DNA from: Brevibacterium album DSM 18261
GTDB lineage: Bacteria; Actinomycetota; Actinomycetes; Actinomycetales; Brevibacteriaceae
NCBI RefSeq assembly: GCF_000426445.1
Contig: NZ_AUFJ01000014.1
Location: 124,001 to 188,000, forward strand
Length of the DNA stretch: 64,000 bases
Reading direction: 5' to 3'
Made by a program: the position numbers and the translations under genes. Shown piece by piece: positions 61,737 to 64,000 of this stretch (the first letter of the stretch is position 1; every line of letters starts with the position of its first letter). The notes under the pieces were generated by a model. It did not search any database and was not told the DNA's origin. It worked only from the letters and a program-made list of their open reading frames with translations.

Positions 61737-62816
61737 ATGACTGCTGTGACCGTCCCTGTTCCGGCCATGCCGCGCCGCCGTAGAGACCGCTCCGAGATCC
61801 GTGAGCCCGAAGGGCGGGAGAAGCGGGTGCTGCTGGCCGCTCCGCGGGGGTACTGCGCGGGCGTGGATCGCGCGGTGATCGCGGTGGAGCGGGCGCTCGA
61901 GCACTACGGCGCGCCCGTGTACGTGCGCAAGGAGATCGTGCACAACAGGCACGTGGTCGAGACGCTGTCCGCCCGGGGCGCGGTGTTCGTCGACGAGACG
62001 ACGGAGGTGCCGCGCGGTGAGCGCGTGGTGTTCTCCGCCCACGGGGTCTCACCGCAGGTCCACGCCGAGGCCGCGGAGCTGGAGCTGAGCACCATCGACG
62101 CGACCTGCCCGCTCGTGACGAAGGTGCACAGGGAGGCTGTCCGGTTCGCGAAGCAGGGGTACTCGATCCTGCTGGTGGGCCATGCCGGGCACGAGGAGGT
62201 CGAGGGCACGATGGGGGAGGCGCCGGAGGCGATCACCCTCGTGCAGAACCCGGACGAGGCGCGCACGGTCGAGCTGGAGAGCACGGAGAAGCTGGTGTGG
62301 ATCTCGCAGACCACGCTCAGCGTCGACGAGACCATGGAGACGGTGGGGATTCTGCGGGAGCGCTTCCCCTCGCTCGAGGATCCGCCGAGCGACGACATCT
62401 GCTATGCGACGCAGAACCGCCAGGTGGCGGTGAAGAAGGTCGCGCCCGCGGCCGATCTGGTCCTCGTCGTGGGCTCGGCCAACTCGTCGAACTCCGTGCG
62501 CCTGGTCGAGGTCGCGCTGGAGCACGGGGCGAAAGCCGCGCACCGGGTGGACTTCGCGCGGGAGGTCGACGAGGCGTGGTTCCACGACGTCGCGACCGTG
62601 GGGGTGACGAGCGGGGCGAGCGTGCCCGACACCCTCGTGCAGGAGCTCCTCGGGCTGCTGGCGGAGTACGGCTACGGCGAGGTGGAGGAGGTGCGCACGG
62701 CGGAGGAGGACCTCATGTTCTCCCTGCCGCGCGAGCTGCGCAAGGACCTCAAGGCCGCAGGGCAGGCGACCTCGAACAAGAAGGACGGCGCGGACCGCGA
62801 CCACGAGCTGCGGTGA
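61737..62816 (+). CDS. ispH: 4-hydroxy-3-methylbut-2-enyl diphosphate reductase IspH
   Basis: A 359-residue IspH, the last enzyme of the MEP pathway, making IPP and DMAPP. The iron-sulfur ligands are Cys40 ([13 protein letters not shown]), Cys124 ([12 protein letters not shown]) and Cys222 ([11 protein letters not shown]); the [10 protein letters not shown] loop and [15 protein letters not shown] are also conserved. A basic extension of about 28 residues precedes the domain; the start is set by TAGAAT seven bases upstream. The xseB-xseA-ispH neighbourhood equals Rv1109c-Rv1110. Confidence 0.97.
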   Translation: MTAVTVPVPAMPRRRRDRSEIREPEGREKRVLLAAPRGYCAGVDRAVIAVERALEHYGAPVYVRKEIVHNRHVVETLSARGAVFVDETTEVPRGERVVFSAHGVSPQVHAEAAELELSTIDATCPLVTKVHREAVRFAKQGYSILLVGHAGHEEVEGTMGEAPEAITLVQNPDEARTVELESTEKLVWISQTTLSVDETMETVGILRERFPSLEDPPSDDICYATQNRQVAVKKVAPAADLVLVVGSANSSNSVRLVEVALEHGAKAAHRVDFAREVDEAWFHDVATVGVTSGASVPDTLVQELLGLLAEYGYGEVEEVRTAEEDLMFSLPRELRKDLKAAGQATSNKKDGADRDHELR

Positions 62817-62823
62817 GCACAGG

Positions 62824-62862
62824 GCACGGGGCCGGTGAGCTGTGCACCCACCGGCGCCGTGC
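62824..62862. terminator. Bidirectional hairpin between ispH and the last membrane gene
   Basis: Fourteen-base arms (62824-62837 and 62849-62862) pair with one mismatch around an 11-base loop, seven bases past the ispH stop. Convergent position supports termination; no U-tract. Confidence 0.55.
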
Positions 62863-62876
62863 GGGTTCGCAGGGGA

Positions 62877-63680
62877 TCAGAGCCGAGGCTGTGCGAGGAA
62901 CCAGGCATTGGCCCGGGGGAGCCAGAACGGGACGAGGAGGGCCACGGAGAGGACCGCCGTGACGACGGCGCCCGTCGTGCCCGGTCCGGGGATGACCGCG
63001 GCGATGATGATCTGGTAGACCACCGCGGCGAGAGTGAGGAGCGTGAGCGCCATGCGCGCCCATTCCGCAGCCTCGCGCAGGCGCAACGTGAGGTAGAGCT
63101 GGACGATCTGCATCGCGAGGCCGATGATCCCGGTGGCGATGAAGGCGAGGATCAGTCCCCAGCGCACCGTGCCGAAGAGGCTCACCATCCCCGTGCCCCA
63201 GAGCACCACGGGGTTGACGAGTGCGCTGATGAATACGAAGAGGTAGGTGCCGATCATGCTCAGGACCGTGAGTGTGCCCAGCACGAGCCACACCCAGTAG
63301 CCGATCTTCGCATCCGTGGGCATGTGCGCGGTCGAGAAGATGCTGGAGAAGCCGCGCTCGAACCTGGGCCTGAGCGCGGCGGCGCTCCGCGGCCACTCCG
63401 CGGGGAAGCGGAACTGGTAGCCGGTGCTCTGCGCGGGTGAGCCGTGGGCTGGCATGCCGGAGCCGCTGCCGTGCTGAGCTCCGTGCGGCGGCTGGACCCC
63501 GTAATGCGGTTGCTGGGCCCACTGCGGAGGCGCCCCCTGCGGCTGTGATGGATTCTGCGGCTGCTGCGGACCCTGCGGACCCTGCGGACGCTGAGGCGGC
63601 TGGGCCTCATACGGGTTCTGCGGCGGCCGGGCGGCATACGGGTTCTGGGGCTGCGGCTGGCTGTGGGGATCCTGGGTCAT
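62877..63680 (-). CDS. Pro/Gln-rich membrane protein of unknown function
   Basis: A 267-residue protein. Residues 1-90 are low complexity with repeated PQNPY, PQGPQ and PQNPSQPQ units, then four hydrophobic helices (VWLVLGTLTVLSMIGTYLFVF; WGLILAFIATGIIGLAMQIV; MALTLLTLAAVVYQIIIAAV; VVTAVLSVALLVPFWL) with little outside them. It resembles small tetraspanning proteins seen beside ispH in Micrococcales-type genomes, but I cannot name a family with confidence. GGAAG precedes ATG 63680. Convergent with ispH. Confidence 0.65.
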   Translation of the reverse strand: MTQDPHSQPQPQNPYAARPPQNPYEAQPPQRPQGPQGPQQPQNPSQPQGAPPQWAQQPHYGVQPPHGAQHGSGSGMPAHGSPAQSTGYQFRFPAEWPRSAAALRPRFERGFSSIFSTAHMPTDAKIGYWVWLVLGTLTVLSMIGTYLFVFISALVNPVVLWGTGMVSLFGTVRWGLILAFIATGIIGLAMQIVQLYLTLRLREAAEWARMALTLLTLAAVVYQIIIAAVIPGPGTTGAVVTAVLSVALLVPFWLPRANAWFLAQPRL

Positions 63681-63782
63681 GAGGCTTCCATCGCTGGGGT
63701 GCTGAGCTGTCGCCCGTCAGGACGCGGCGGGGCAGCTGCCCGGCTCTGGTGACGGCCGAAATCGCACCATATCAGCATGGAG

Positions 63783-63795
63783 ACTTACGGTAAGT
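63783..63795. promoter_or_regulatory. 13-bp palindrome upstream of the membrane protein gene
   Basis: ACTTAC-G-GTAAGT is a perfect inverted repeat about 100 bases upstream of ATG 63680, next to a possible minus-strand -10 TATGGT. It lies in a 222-base gap (63681-63902) otherwise without recognisable features. Confidence 0.35.
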
Positions 63796-63902
63796 GCGCG
63801 GTGCGCCGTTCCGGGGTGTGGTGGTTCCGGCTCACTGGGCGGCCTCGACGCTGGTTCGCTCCCCGACCCCCGCAGCTCCCGTGCCGGTGCGCTGTGCGGT
63901 TC

Positions 63903-64000
63903 TCAGCTGCCCATCACCTCCTGCGCTTCCGCTGCGAACTCCGCGGCCGTGAGCCCGCGGCTGCGGGAGGGCAGCTCCTGCGGCTCGGGCAGATCGGCCT
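63903..64000 (-). CDS. C-terminal end of a gene entering from the right edge (possibly rmuC)
   Basis: The last 31 or so codons end in LPEPQELPSRSRGLTAAEF...QEVMGS, with TGA at 63905-63903. The Pro/Glu-rich tail followed by a LTxxEF-like motif is reminiscent of actinobacterial RmuC C-termini, and rmuC often lies near ispH, but the fragment is too short for a firm call. Confidence 0.4.
   Translation of the reverse strand, partial: ADLPEPQELPSRSRGLTAAEFAAEAQEVMGS

Overview
The window is one continuous stretch of very GC-rich (visually about 70% or more G+C) actinobacterial chromosome, densely packed with housekeeping genes. Actinobacterial markers include two WhiB proteins, the MtrA-MtrB-LpqB system, mycothiol conjugate amidase (Mca), a 180-kDa-class NAD glutamate dehydrogenase, PdtaS, an LpdA-type flavoprotein and several DUF families confined to this phylum (DUF3499, DUF4245, DUF4307, DUF5719, DUF6912). 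I favour a member of the Micrococcales or a close relative, but the sequence alone does not name a genus. I recognise no rRNA, tRNA, CRISPR array, prophage, transposase or plasmid gene.

Layout. 1-11.2 kb: the end of an AMP-binding-like TIGR03089 gene, a CofE-type ligase, a translationally coupled whiB / membrane glycosyltransferase-like / DUF5719 operon, an Rv3259-like protein, DUF3499, manB and ahcY. 11.3-19.0 kb: RDD and SpoIIM-like membrane proteins and a five-gene operon in which most genes overlap by 4 bp (membrane protein, DUF4129, DUF4350, MoxR, DUF58), trailed by a decayed PIN-domain gene. 19.1-29.1 kb: mtrA, mtrB, lpqB, comF, hpf, a YcaQ-type glycosylase and secA. 29.2-34.5 kb: an accessory-looking stretch (Rv3235-like, LysM, conserved unknown, small HTH, SAF, CpaE-like, DUF6912, DUF2505). 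34.6-45.8 kb: NAD-GDH with a possible leader peptide, pdtaS, whiB1, gamma carbonic anhydrase, lpdA and a biotin carboxylase-BCCP. 46.0-49.3 kb: Maf, a GDSL-like protein and an AI-2E family transporter. 49.5-62.8 kb: greA, DUF4307, mca, a small membrane protein, hemolysin III, uppS, PIN-PhoH, fumC, beta carbonic anhydrase, glpX, DUF4245, xseB, xseA and ispH. It ends with a Pro/Gln-rich membrane protein and the tail of a further gene.

From memory of the Mycobacterium tuberculosis map, the first half matches the Rv3262-Rv3235 order and the greA-ispH half matches Rv1080c-Rv1110 almost gene for gene. The accessory stretch and the Maf/AccA/LpdA genes lie between these blocks.

Themes. Envelope growth links many genes: ManB supplies mannose phosphate, MtrAB-LpqB controls division and wall genes, SecA exports, UppS and IspH feed isoprenoid carriers, and the MoxR operon shares a 95-bp divergent promoter region with mtrA. 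Central carbon and nitrogen flow is covered by FumC, GlpX, GDH, biotin carboxylase and two carbonic anhydrases.

The most striking regulatory pattern is a -10-like NANNNT hexamer ending exactly 6 or 7 bases before the start codon of about fifteen genes, which implies leaderless mRNAs. Other notable points are two families of long intergenic palindromes, a hairpin-rich greA leader, a short upstream ORF before gdh, a vestigial VapC-like PIN gene, and a glycosyltransferase-like protein that lacks the front of its catalytic fold.
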